Shown one piece after another: positions 52,125 through 60,232 of a stretch of DNA of 64,000 nucleotides (the first letter of the stretch is position 1; each line of letters starts with the position of its first letter). A program made the position numbers and the translations under genes. Origin of the DNA: SPCO01 sp964579825 (GTDB taxonomy: Bacteria; Chloroflexota; Limnocylindria; Limnocylindrales; CSP1-4); contig CAZOHT010000007.1 of assembly GCA_964579825.1 (NCBI GenBank), positions 1-64,000 of the forward strand, given 5' to 3'. The notes below the pieces were generated by a model that did no database searches, was not told where the DNA came from, and worked only from the letters and a program-made list of their open reading frames with translations.

Positions 52125-53291
52125 TCACGGAGCGAGTGGGAGTTGCAGGAGGCCGGCCGTTTCCGGCAGCCCGTGGACGAGGTTGAAGGCCTGGATCGCC
52201 TGGCCGGCCGCGCCCTTGACCAGGTTGTCCTCGACGCCGATGGCGATGATCCGCCCGGATCGCTCGTCGAGCCGGATGTGGATCCGGACCTCGTTGCTGC
52301 CGGTCACGTGCTTGGTCGCCGGGGCGGTCGGCACGACCGTCACGAACGGCTCGTCCGCATACGCCGCCTCGTACAACGCGTCCAGCTCCGCCTGGCCGAT
52401 CGGCCGGGTCGGTCGGACGTGGCTGGTCGAGTGGATCCCGCGGGTCATCGGGATGAGATGGGGGACGAAGTCGACCGTCGCCGCGCCCGGATTGACGGCG
52501 GGATCCAAGCCGGCGTCGGAGGCCACGAACGCGAGCTCCTGTTCGATCTCGGCCACGTGACGGTGGCCGCCCAGGCCGTACGCCTTCACGCTCTCGTTCA
52601 CCTCGCCGAACATGAGATCCGCTTTCGCCTCACGGCCGGCGCCGGACACGCCGCTCTTGGCGTCCACCACGAGGTCGCCGATCAGGCCGGCCCGGGCGAG
52701 CGGGGCGAGGGCGAGGATCGTCGCGGTCGGGTAGCAGCCGGGCGCCCCCACGATGGCCATGGGCGCGTCGACGAGCGCGGCGAGCGCCCCGCGATGCAGC
52801 TCCGGCAGACCGTAGACGGCCGCGTCCAGGAGGTCGGGGTGCGGGTGCTCGAAGCCGTACCAGCGCGGGTAGTCGGCCGCATCGCGCAGTCGGAAGTCGG
52901 GACCCTGGTCGATGATCGCCGTCCCCGCGGCAAGCAGATCGGGCGCGAGGTCGGCCGCGGTGCCGTGGGGGAGAGCCAGGAAGACGGCATCCACCGGCGG
53001 CAGCTCGCGGTGGACGGTCAGCTCGGTCGTCCCGAGATGCGGGTGGATGCCGGCGATCGGATCGTGGTCTCGGTCTCGTCCCTGCAAGCCGACGAGATCC
53101 ACGTCCGGGTGCCGCGCGAGCAGCCGGATGAGGTCCGCACCGACGTACCCGGTCGCCCCGATGATGCCGACCCGGATGCGGCGCGGGCCGCCGGCCGGAT
53201 CCAGGCCCCGTTGCGCGCGAGGGACGAACCCTGACGACCGGTCCGTCTCGGACTCGACGATCGACTCGAGCCCGGCGCTCACCGGCGCCAC
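52125..53291 (-). CDS. argC: N-acetyl-gamma-glutamyl-phosphate reductase
   Basis: A 388-residue protein with NADP motif VGIIGATGYVGADLIRLL, active-site Cys in GAPGCYPTATILAL and late HHVRPTRPIG-like region. The first 38 residues (from GTG 53291) precede the family start and are Ser/Asp-rich. A GAGAGG ribosome site lies 3 bases before this GTG, and an alternative GTG is at 53282. It heads the arg operon under ArgR-box sites, after a 23-codon leader ORF. Confidence 0.93.
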   Translation of the reverse strand: MAPVSAGLESIVESETDRSSGFVPRAQRGLDPAGGPRRIRVGIIGATGYVGADLIRLLARHPDVDLVGLQGRDRDHDPIAGIHPHLGTTELTVHRELPPVDAVFLALPHGTAADLAPDLLAAGTAIIDQGPDFRLRDAADYPRWYGFEHPHPDLLDAAVYGLPELHRGALAALVDAPMAIVGAPGCYPTATILALAPLARAGLIGDLVVDAKSGVSGAGREAKADLMFGEVNESVKAYGLGGHRHVAEIEQELAFVASDAGLDPAVNPGAATVDFVPHLIPMTRGIHSTSHVRPTRPIGQAELDALYEAAYADEPFVTVVPTAPATKHVTGSNEVRIHIRLDERSGRIIAIGVEDNLVKGAAGQAIQAFNLVHGLPETAGLLQLPLAP

Positions 53292-53350
53292 CAGCCTCTC
53301 ACCGGAGGATGGCTCGGATGGGTCGCCGAAACCGGAGGGACCGTCGTCAT
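53279..53350 (-). other. Possible 23-codon leader ORF overlapping argC start
   Basis: From ATG 53350 to TGA at 53281-53279, it encodes MTTVPPVSATHPSHPPVRGW followed by WRR, so three arginines lie among the last six residues. It begins 15 bases after the start of the TATAGT box and runs out of frame through the argC ribosome site and GTG. Its translation could respond to arginine-tRNA; it may equally be chance. Confidence 0.35.
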
Positions 53351-53353
53351 GGT

Positions 53354-53389
53354 CGGATGACTATACAGCGCCCCTGCATAGTCATGCAA
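53354..53389 (-). promoter_or_regulatory. arg operon promoter overlapped by two ARG-box-like sites
   Basis: On the minus strand, TTGCAT (53389-53384) and TATAGT (53365-53360) form a promoter with an 18-base spacer. TGCATAGTCATGCA (53375-53388) is a palindrome. A related half copy, TGTATAGTCATCCG on the opposite strand, occupies 53367-53354. Their centres are 21 bases apart, as in paired ArgR boxes, and they cover -35 and -10. Confidence 0.65.
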
Positions 53390-53398
53390 CCACGGCCG

Positions 53399-53932
53399 TC
53401 ACTCGTAGCGGATCGGCTCCACCGCGAGTCGGCGCGAGGACGACGCGCCCCGCGTCCAGATGCGCGTGACGAGATCCGGGACCCACCAGCGCAGGAAATA
53501 CAGCCGGCAGCCGAGGCAGTAGCCGGTCGTCGCCAGCAGGGCCTGGAGCGCGGCGACCGCGAGGGCGAAGCCCCAGGCCAGGGTCGTGGCATCGAACGCG
53601 AAGGCGATGAGCGACAGGGTCAGCGCGATGCTGCCCAGGACCTGGGCGAAGCGCGGCGGATATTCATGCTCGGGCTCGGCCGGGCCCAGCTTGGCGACCT
53701 TGACGATCCGGCGCCAGATGGCCCCGTAGATCGACCAGCGGAGGCCGAACGCGGCACTCACCCCGATCGAGACGAGAACGAGCGCGACGAGCCACGGGGT
53801 GGTCGTCAGGAACGCAACGACCAGCAGGACCGCCGAGACGCCGGCACCGAAGCGATGGCCGCGTGGATCGATCATCCGCGCCTTCGGCAGCTGGGCGGCG
53901 GCGCCGGCGGGGATGGCGGACGGCAACGGCAT
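53399..53932 (-). CDS. DUF4395 family membrane protein
   Basis: A 177-residue protein with four hydrophobic segments and the DUF4395 CxxC near the end, GYCLGCRLYFLRWWVP. The family is often next to thiol or sulfur-transfer genes. A GAGGAG site lies 9 bases upstream of ATG 53932. An upstream TATAGT box near 53990 could be its promoter. Confidence 0.82.
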   Translation of the reverse strand: MPLPSAIPAGAAAQLPKARMIDPRGHRFGAGVSAVLLVVAFLTTTPWLVALVLVSIGVSAAFGLRWSIYGAIWRRIVKVAKLGPAEPEHEYPPRFAQVLGSIALTLSLIAFAFDATTLAWGFALAVAALQALLATTGYCLGCRLYFLRWWVPDLVTRIWTRGASSSRRLAVEPIRYE

Positions 53933-54058
53933 CGGGACGGGCTCCTCATCGGTCGGCCCCGCGCGTCGCGAGCCGTGAGGCGGCACTATACCAGACAATC
54001 CCGACCGGGTTAGTGGGGATTGACGGGGTGGGGCCGTGGTCCAGGCGGGACGGACCCC

Positions 54059-54550
54059 TCAGGCGATGATGTCGGGTCGGGCGTATGGCCCGGTCGCGAC
54101 CACCTCGCCGGACGCCTCGAACGGCGCCGCGCCGTCCGAGTGGATGACGTACCGGTGGTGGACGACCGTCGCGCCGGCCGACAGCATCGCGTTGACCGGG
54201 CAGTACTTGGTCGCCGACAGCTCGATGGCGCGTCGGATGGCCGCCTCGGACAGGTTCGTGCCGGTCACGTCGTGGACCAGCTCGATCTCGGTGAAGACCT
54301 GCGGGTACTCGTCGCGCTGGCTGCCGGCGACGTGGACCTCGTAGGCAGTGACGGCTTGCCGCTTCTTCTCCATGATCGAGACGACGTCCATCGCCGAACA
54401 CGACCCGAGGGCCGACAGCACCGTCTCGACCGGGCTCCCGCCCCGGTTCGACTCGCGATCGTCGAACGCAAGGGCGTGGCCGGAGCTCGGGGAGGCCGTG
54501 AACCGCATCCCGCCCTCGTGGCGCAGGTCGACGGACTTGTGGGTCGGCAT
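54059..54550 (-). CDS. OsmC/Ohr family peroxiredoxin-like protein
   Basis: A 163-residue protein with OsmC motifs: active Cys in LGSCSAMDVVSIMEKKRQ and partner Cys in KYCPVNAMLSAG. Such proteins reduce organic hydroperoxides using thiols. Its start follows the stop of the ABC exporter gene by 3 bases, indicating one transcript. Confidence 0.9.
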   Translation of the reverse strand: MPTHKSVDLRHEGGMRFTASPSSGHALAFDDRESNRGGSPVETVLSALGSCSAMDVVSIMEKKRQAVTAYEVHVAGSQRDEYPQVFTEIELVHDVTGTNLSEAAIRRAIELSATKYCPVNAMLSAGATVVHHRYVIHSDGAAPFEASGEVVATGPYARPDIIA

Positions 54551-54553
54551 CGC

Positions 54554-56653
54554 TCAGACGCCAACGCCGGCCGGGTCGGGCAGGTCCGCCGGCCGCATCT
54601 CGGACACGAACTGTTCCTCGTACAACCTGGCGTAGAGGCCGCCCTGGGCCAGCAGTTCGGGGTGGGTGCCGCGCTCGACGATCCGGCCTCGCTCATACAC
54701 GAGGATCCGGTCGGCGCGGAGGATGGTCGAGAGGCGGTGGGCGATGGCGATCGTGGTGCGGCCCTCCATCAGGCGCTCGAAGGCGGCCTGGATGAGCCGT
54801 TCCGAGACGGTGTCGAGCGCCGACGTCGCCTCATCGAGGATGAGGATGCGCGGGTCCTTGAGGACCACGCGCGCGATGGCGAGGCGCTGCTTCTCGCCGC
54901 CCGAGAGCTTGTAGCCACGCTCGCCGACGATCGTGTCGTAGCCGTCGGGGAGCTCCATGATCCGCTCGTGCATCGCGGCTGCGCGGGCCGCTCCCTCGAG
55001 CTCCTCCTGGGTCGCATCGGGCTTGGCGTACAGGAGGTTGTCGCGGATCGACGAGTGGAACAGGTACGTCTCCTGGGTGACCACGCCGATGATCTGGCCG
55101 AGTGACTCGAGTTTGATCCGGCGGACGTCGATGTCGTCGATCTCGACGGCGCCGTCCACGACGTCGTACAGCCGCGGAACGAGATAGGTGGTCGTCGTCT
55201 TGCCGGAGCCGGACGGGCCGACGAGCGCGACGAGCTCACCGGGTTCGGCGGTGAAGTCGACGCCGTCCAGGCCGAAGGTCGGGATGAGTTCGATCGTGGG
55301 CATGGCCGCGTCGGGGTCGCCGGGCCCGTCGGGTGCGAGCGACTCCGGCACGAGGCCCTCGGGGAGCATCGTCTCCTGCAGGACTTCGGCGACGGAGGCG
55401 GTATCCGCGTCGGCCTGACCGTCGGCCGCGTTGCCGGCGAGCGTCTCGTGCGCCCGGGTGGACGGGACCGCCTCGGTCGGGTACTGGAAGTCGACGTCGC
55501 GGAAGCGGACCTTGCCGCGCATCGTGGCGTGGTCCAGCGCCACCGCATCGGGCGCGTCCACGATCTCCGGGTCGGTGTCGAGGTACTCGAAGATCCGGTC
55601 GAACAGGGCCAGCGAGCCCTGGATCTCGACCTGGACGTTGAGCAGCTGGCCGAGCGGGAAGAACAGGCGGCTCTGGAGCGTGGTGAACGCCACGATCGCG
55701 CCGGCGGTCGGGGCATCCGGGTTGCCGTTGGCGGCCATCGTGCCGGCCAGCCAGTACACGAACGCGGGCAGGATCGAGAAGATCGTGCCGATGATCATGA
55801 AGAACCAGCGTCCGACCATCGCCTGGCGGATCTGGAGCGCCGCGAGGTCGCGATTGATCCGTCGGAACTTGTCGATGGCGGTCTGCTGCTGGCCGAACGT
55901 CTTCGACAGCAGGATGCCCGACACGCTGAGCGTTTCCTCGGTCGTGGCGGTCAGCTCGGCGAGCGACTTCTGGGTCTCGGATGACACCTCGCGCCGGACC
56001 TTGCCGACCCGGTAGGTCAGGTACAGGAAGAACGGCGTGATCCCGAGCGACAGGATCGCCAACTGCCAGCTGAGCAGGAACATGGCGACGACCGTGCTGA
56101 TCGCGACCGCCAGGTTGCTCGTGATGGAGCTGGCGGTGTCCGTGACGACCGTCTGGACGCCGCCCACGTCGTTGGCGAGGCGACTCTGGATCTCGCCCGT
56201 CCGCGTCTCGGTGAAGAAGCGCAGCGGCAGACGCTGCAGGTGGCTGTACAGGGCGGCGCGGAGGTCCTGCATCACGTTCTGTCCGATGACGTTGTTCAGG
56301 TAGCTCTGGCCGACGCCGATCAACCCGGTGATGATCGGCAGGATGATCATCAGGCCGACGTACAGGTTCAGCTTGTCGTACTCACCGCCGATGATGACGT
56401 TGTCGAGCAGCAGGCCGAGCAGGAGCGGGTTGACCAGGCCGATGAGGCTCGTGGCGAGGATCGCCCCGAGGACGACCAGGACCTGGAGCTTGTACGGCCG
56501 GAAGAACGCCACGATCCGACGAAGGGTCCGGGTGCGACGCTCCTTCGGGATGGGCTCGAAGTCATGCTTCGGACCTCGGAACGAGCCGCTCGTCGGGACG
56601 CCGGCCGCGCGGCCACGCCCGCCACGCATCGTCATGTGGATCTGCTCTCGCAC
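54554..56653 (-). CDS. ABC exporter (ABCB/MsbA-like, fused TMD-NBD)
   Basis: A 699-residue half-transporter: six transmembrane helices (residues 60-330) and an NBD from about 460 with Walker A GPSGSGKTT, signature LSGGEKQRLAIARVVL and Walker B ILILDEATSALD. An unusual acidic insert of about 65 residues (about 391-459, rich in Asp/Glu/Pro/Ala) lies between the two domains. It acts as a dimer exporting lipid, peptide or drug; the substrate is unknown. The start may be ATG 56653 or the second ATG. Confidence 0.88.
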   Translation of the reverse strand: MREQIHMTMRGGRGRAAGVPTSGSFRGPKHDFEPIPKERRTRTLRRIVAFFRPYKLQVLVVLGAILATSLIGLVNPLLLGLLLDNVIIGGEYDKLNLYVGLMIILPIITGLIGVGQSYLNNVIGQNVMQDLRAALYSHLQRLPLRFFTETRTGEIQSRLANDVGGVQTVVTDTASSITSNLAVAISTVVAMFLLSWQLAILSLGITPFFLYLTYRVGKVRREVSSETQKSLAELTATTEETLSVSGILLSKTFGQQQTAIDKFRRINRDLAALQIRQAMVGRWFFMIIGTIFSILPAFVYWLAGTMAANGNPDAPTAGAIVAFTTLQSRLFFPLGQLLNVQVEIQGSLALFDRIFEYLDTDPEIVDAPDAVALDHATMRGKVRFRDVDFQYPTEAVPSTRAHETLAGNAADGQADADTASVAEVLQETMLPEGLVPESLAPDGPGDPDAAMPTIELIPTFGLDGVDFTAEPGELVALVGPSGSGKTTTTYLVPRLYDVVDGAVEIDDIDVRRIKLESLGQIIGVVTQETYLFHSSIRDNLLYAKPDATQEELEGAARAAAMHERIMELPDGYDTIVGERGYKLSGGEKQRLAIARVVLKDPRILILDEATSALDTVSERLIQAAFERLMEGRTTIAIAHRLSTILRADRILVYERGRIVERGTHPELLAQGGLYARLYEEQFVSEMRPADLPDPAGVGV

Positions 56654-56738
56654 GCCATCAGTCCGACGCTACCACGGAACCGCAGCCCGGTCCCGATCGA
56701 AGGAGACCCGAGCCAGGCCATGGCCGGCCCCGGCGGGA

Positions 56739-56838
56739 TCCACTTCCACTTCCACTTCCACTTCTGATGACTATCAGCGGCATCAGGCCGCGGGCCACGA
56801 GCCTGCCCTCGCCCCCCGATGACTATCAGCGGCATCAA
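56739..56838. repeat. TCCACT microsatellite and two copies of a 20-bp repeat
   Basis: Four tandem TCCACT units occupy 56739-56762. GATGACTATCAGCGGCATCA occurs at 56766-56785 and 56818-56837. The inverted copy lies at 57335-57354, beyond the HTH gene. No gene is seen in 56654-56921. Confidence 0.65.
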
Positions 56839-56909
56839 CCCCAGGCTCCCTGGCACACCTGCTCGAGCGCCACTCGGTGCGAGGTGATCGCCAGATAAGT
56901 GCCATCGAC

Positions 56910-56915
56910 TACCTT
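56910..56915 (+). promoter_or_regulatory. Leaderless-type -10 box TACCTT
   Basis: TACCTT begins 12 bases before ATG 56922 of the small HTH gene. Confidence 0.5.
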
Positions 56916-56921
56916 GCCTTC

Positions 56922-57212
56922 ATGCCTTGGCGCGACCGCGAAGACGACGAGATCACCAAGTTCGGGATGGAGTCGATGGGTCGGCTCCTCCAGCGGCTTC
57001 GGCACCGAGCCGGGCTGACCCAGCGCCAGCTCGAGGAGCGAAGCGGCGTTCATCAGTCGGTCATCTGCCGCCTCGAGCGTGGACAGCGCTGCGGGATCAG
57101 CTGGCGACGATTCGCCGGGTTGATCGGTGCCTTGGGCGGAGTCGATCCACCACCGGACCCTCCGTGTCTGCCGTGGCCTGGACTCAGGGACGCCGACGGT
57201 ACCGACACGTGA
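56922..57212 (+). CDS. Small XRE-family helix-turn-helix protein
   Basis: A 96-residue protein with an XRE-type HTH (about residues 21-70, LLQRLRHRAGLTQRQLEERSGVHQSVICRLERG). The C-terminal Pro-rich tail has no fold signal. The ATG at 56922 is preferred over an in-frame GTG at 56877 because a TACCTT box lies 12 bases upstream. The gene lies between copies of the GATGACTATCAGCGGCATCA repeat, which could be its own operators or boundary repeats. Target unknown. Confidence 0.75.
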   Translation: MPWRDREDDEITKFGMESMGRLLQRLRHRAGLTQRQLEERSGVHQSVICRLERGQRCGISWRRFAGLIGALGGVDPPPDPPCLPWPGLRDADGTDT

Positions 57213-57354
57213 TGCCCCGGCCCACCCGGCCGACACGTGATGCCCCCGACAGTCATCGACAGCTGATCGGCTGCCGAGTGGGGACGCCGCCGAGTGGGGA
57301 CGCCGCCGAGCGGGCACGCCGCCGAGCGCGACGCTGATGCCGCTGATAGTCATC
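57189..57354. repeat. Tandem 16-bp repeats and inverted copy of the 20-bp repeat
   Basis: Units of about 16 bases (GCCGAGTGGGGACGCC, later GCCGAGCGGGCACGCC) run four times over 57273-57336. CCGACACGTGATGCCCC is repeated at about 57201 and 57232. TGATGCCGCTGATAGTCATC (57335-57354) is the inverse of the repeats at 56766 and 56818. Confidence 0.6.
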
Positions 57355-57423
57355 AGGGATGGAAGTGAGTCCTGGCGAGGGACAGATCCGACGCAGCGAC
57401 GAGCCGACCGATCCAGCGCGAAC

Positions 57424-58164
57424 CTACGCCAGTGGGGCGCGCGCGACCGCGACGATCGTCGAGCGACGGGAGGGGGTCCGGCTGGCCAGGACGTCACCGA
57501 CCAGGCCCAGGGCGAAGGTCGGCAGATGTCGGCCCCACGCTCGGGCCAGGTGGCCGACGGTCTGCAGGCGGATCTCGGTGAAGCCAGCCGCAGCCAGGTC
57601 GCCGCGGACGGTGGCCGGATCGTTGCAGGCGCCGACGAGCGGATGGGCGTCCGCCTCGCTGGCCTTGACCAGTGGCTGGACGGCGTGGCGCGGCCCGTCC
57701 GGCATGCCGAGGTACGCCGCGACGAACGGATGCCGCCGGTTCACGGTCGTCGCGACGAGCGTGCCGCCGGGTCGTAACCACCGTCGCAGATTGGCCAGGG
57801 CCGCCTCGGGATCGGCGAAGTGCTCCAGCGTGAAATTGGACAGCACGACATCGAAGCTGGCCGCCGGAAAGGCATCGGCCGGGCCGCACAGGTCCACGAC
57901 GGCGAACTCGTCGAGGTGGGGCAGGGGAGTGGCGGGCTCGTGGATGTCCGCCCCGACCATCCGACCGACCCGCGGCCGGAACTGGCGCAGCGCCGAGACT
58001 CGGCCGCACCCGGCGTCGAGAGCGGCGACACCATCGGGCGAGCGGCTCGACTGGCGTCCCTCTGCCTCGGTGATGGCCTGGTCCAGCGCCTCTCGGACGA
58101 GCACCTGGACCGTTGGTTCGATGCCCAGCCTGGGCAGGAGCGCGAATCGCGCGGCTTCGGCCAC
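57424..58164 (-). CDS. Class I SAM-dependent methyltransferase
   Basis: A 246-residue protein with motif I ALDAGCGRVSAL, motif II VVLSNFTLEHFADP and post-motif LRRWLRPGGTLVATTVN. Typical of UbiE/BioC-like methyltransferases; the substrate is unknown. Its start lies 2 bases downstream of the trxB stop, so it shares that transcript. Confidence 0.8.
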   Translation of the reverse strand: MAEAARFALLPRLGIEPTVQVLVREALDQAITEAEGRQSSRSPDGVAALDAGCGRVSALRQFRPRVGRMVGADIHEPATPLPHLDEFAVVDLCGPADAFPAASFDVVLSNFTLEHFADPEAALANLRRWLRPGGTLVATTVNRRHPFVAAYLGMPDGPRHAVQPLVKASEADAHPLVGACNDPATVRGDLAAAGFTEIRLQTVGHLARAWGRHLPTFALGLVGDVLASRTPSRRSTIVAVARAPLA

Positions 58165-58166
58165 GC

Positions 58167-59216
58167 CTACCAGGCCGTGGCCGTGGCGGCTTCGGTGATC
58201 CCTTCGGCCTCGAGCCAGCGCTCGGCATCGATGGCGGCCTTGCAGCCGTCGGCCGCGGCGGTGACCGCCTGGCGATAGCGATGGTCGTGGACGTCGCCGG
58301 CGATGAACACGCCGTCGATCTTCGAGCCGGTCTCGTCGTGGACGACGAGGTAGCCCTTCTCGTCGACCTCGAGCCAGTCGCGGAACGCGTCGGTGTTCGG
58401 CTTGTGGCCGATCGCGATGAACAGGCCGTCGATCGGCATCGTCCGCTCATCGCCGGTCACGGTGTCGCGCAGTCGGACGCCGTCGACCTTCTGGTCGCCG
58501 AGGACCTCGTCCACACCGGTGTTGACGTGGATGTCGATCTTGGGGTGGTTCGCCGCACGCTCGAGCATGATCTTGGACGCTCGGAACGTGTCGCGCCGGT
58601 GGAGCAGGTGGACCTTGCTCGCGAAGCGGGTCAGGTAGGTCGCCTCCTCGATGGCGGTATCGCCACCACCGACGACCGCGATCTCACGGTCCTTGAAGAA
58701 GAACCCGTCGCACGTCGCGCACGCGGAGACGCCGCGGCCGCGCAGCCGCGTCTCGCTCTCGAGGCCGAGCCACATCGCCGAGGCGCCCGTCGCCACGATG
58801 ACGGACTGCGCCCGATATTCCGTGCCGCGGGCCCAGATCCGGAACGGGCGTCCGGAGAGATCCACCTGGTCGATGTCGGCGTCGACCAGCCGCGTCCCGA
58901 ATCGCTCGGCCTGGGCGCGCATGGCGGCCATCAGGTCCGGCCCCTGGATGCCCTCCGGGAAGCCCGGGTAGTTCTCGACCTCGCTCGTGAGCATCAGCTG
59001 ACCGCCAGGCTCGGCCCCGGCGATGACCACCGGCTCCAGGTTGGCACGGGCGGCGTAGATCGCGGCGGTGAGACCGGCCGGGCCGGATCCGATGATCACG
59101 ACCTTGGCCTCGACGCGGTCGGCCGCGCTGGTGAAGGTGGACGGTCCGCCGGTCGCCGGGGTGGCGTCCTCGACCATCGCGATGCTGAATCCCCCGAACG
59201 GGTTCGTCTCTGTCAT
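58167..59216 (-). CDS. trxB: Thioredoxin reductase
   Basis: A 349-residue flavoprotein with FAD motif GSGPAGLTAAIYAARANLEPVV, redox CATC in SACATCDGFFFKDR and NADPH motif GGGDTAIEEATYLTRFAS. About 33 extra N-terminal residues precede the family start. TAGGAT begins 13 bases before the ATG, suggesting a leaderless mRNA. It reduces thioredoxin with NADPH. Confidence 0.93.
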   Translation of the reverse strand: MTETNPFGGFSIAMVEDATPATGGPSTFTSAADRVEAKVVIIGSGPAGLTAAIYAARANLEPVVIAGAEPGGQLMLTSEVENYPGFPEGIQGPDLMAAMRAQAERFGTRLVDADIDQVDLSGRPFRIWARGTEYRAQSVIVATGASAMWLGLESETRLRGRGVSACATCDGFFFKDREIAVVGGGDTAIEEATYLTRFASKVHLLHRRDTFRASKIMLERAANHPKIDIHVNTGVDEVLGDQKVDGVRLRDTVTGDERTMPIDGLFIAIGHKPNTDAFRDWLEVDEKGYLVVHDETGSKIDGVFIAGDVHDHRYRQAVTAAADGCKAAIDAERWLEAEGITEAATATAW

Positions 59217-59223
59217 GACCTCG

Positions 59224-59229
59224 ATCCTA
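59224..59229 (-). promoter_or_regulatory. Leaderless-type -10 box TAGGAT
   Basis: On the minus strand TAGGAT begins 13 bases before the trxB ATG at 59216. Confidence 0.5.
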
Positions 59230-59307
59230 CCACATCCGGGATACCCCTGGGGGGTATGCGACGGGGTCCGCGACGGCGCCCGAGGTCGCGCCCGGTCCGG
59301 GCTGGGT

Positions 59308-60207
59308 TCACAGGTCGCGGACGGCCGGGAGGATGTCCCGACCGATCAGCTCCAGCCGACGCGGATCGTCGGCGTCCGGCATGCCGATGATGACGTGCTG
59401 GGCTCCGGCATCGGCCAGGTCGCCGAATCGCTCCACGATCCGCTCGGCACTCTCGCGGCCGCGCCCGCCGCCGGGCAGGATCGGATCGATGTTCTGGAGC
59501 GTGGACCGCTCGATCTCGTCCGGATCGCGCCCGATCGCCGCGCAGTGCGCGCGCAGGATCTCGTACTTCCGGGCGATCCCCTCAGGATTCCCGAACACGT
59601 TGCAGGCATCCGCGTACTGCGCCACGAGCCGGAGCGTCTTCTTCTCGCCGCCACCGCCGACCATGATCGGGACACGCGGCCGCGAGATCGACTGCGGCGA
59701 GTTCATGAGCCGCGTCGCCTGGTACTGGCGGCCCTCGAATGTCGCCCCCGACCCGCGCTCGCCCTCGAACATCTCGTGGCTGATGCGCAGGGTCTCCTCG
59801 AGCATCTCGAACCGCTCCGCGAGCGGCGGGAACGGGAACCCGAGGGCCCGTGACTCGCGCTCGTTCCAGGCCGCGCCGATGCCGAGCCAGGCTCGCCCGC
59901 CGGACAGGACATCCAGCGTGGTCGCGGCCTTGACCCACAGACCCGGGGCCCGGTAGTGGACGCCACCGACCATCAGGCCGAGGCGGGCGCGCGAGGTATG
60001 CGCCGCCATGAACCCGAGGGTCGTCCAGCCCTCGAGCATCGGGTCCTCCTCGGGACCGACGCTCCGGATCTGGAAGAAGTGGTCCATGACCCAGATCGAG
60101 TCGAAGCCGACGTCGTCCGCCTGGCGGACGATCCGTGCCAGCGTGGGCCCGATGGCTTCCGGCCCACCCGGCCAATCGAATGCGGTGATCTGGAGTCCGA
60201 GCTTCAT
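59308..60207 (-). CDS. LLM class F420-dependent oxidoreductase
   Basis: A 299-residue luciferase-like TIM-barrel protein with GFDSIWVMDHF, GGVHYRAPGLWVKAATTLDVLSGGRAWLGIGAAWNERE and PRVPIMVGGGGEKKTLRL, the pattern of F420-dependent LLM oxidoreductases. TAGGCT begins 12 bases before the ATG. The cof genes downstream on the same strand provide the cofactor; the substrate is unknown. Confidence 0.87.
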   Translation of the reverse strand: MKLGLQITAFDWPGGPEAIGPTLARIVRQADDVGFDSIWVMDHFFQIRSVGPEEDPMLEGWTTLGFMAAHTSRARLGLMVGGVHYRAPGLWVKAATTLDVLSGGRAWLGIGAAWNERESRALGFPFPPLAERFEMLEETLRISHEMFEGERGSGATFEGRQYQATRLMNSPQSISRPRVPIMVGGGGEKKTLRLVAQYADACNVFGNPEGIARKYEILRAHCAAIGRDPDEIERSTLQNIDPILPGGGRGRESAERIVERFGDLADAGAQHVIIGMPDADDPRRLELIGRDILPAVRDL

Positions 60208-60213
60208 CCGCGC

Positions 60214-60219
60214 AGCCTA
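60214..60219 (-). promoter_or_regulatory. Leaderless-type -10 box TAGGCT
   Basis: On the minus strand TAGGCT begins 12 bases before the LLM oxidoreductase ATG at 60207. Confidence 0.5.
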
Positions 60220-60232
60220 CGCGGTCCGGCGG

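Noticed and set aside
56739..56762. TCCACT x4 as a phase-variable tract
   Set aside because: It is not in or before a supported gene with a matching frame.
56835..57497. 220-codon open frame on the minus strand opposite the HTH gene
   Set aside because: Composition is Arg/Pro/Ser filler with no family resemblance, and it crosses tandem repeats.
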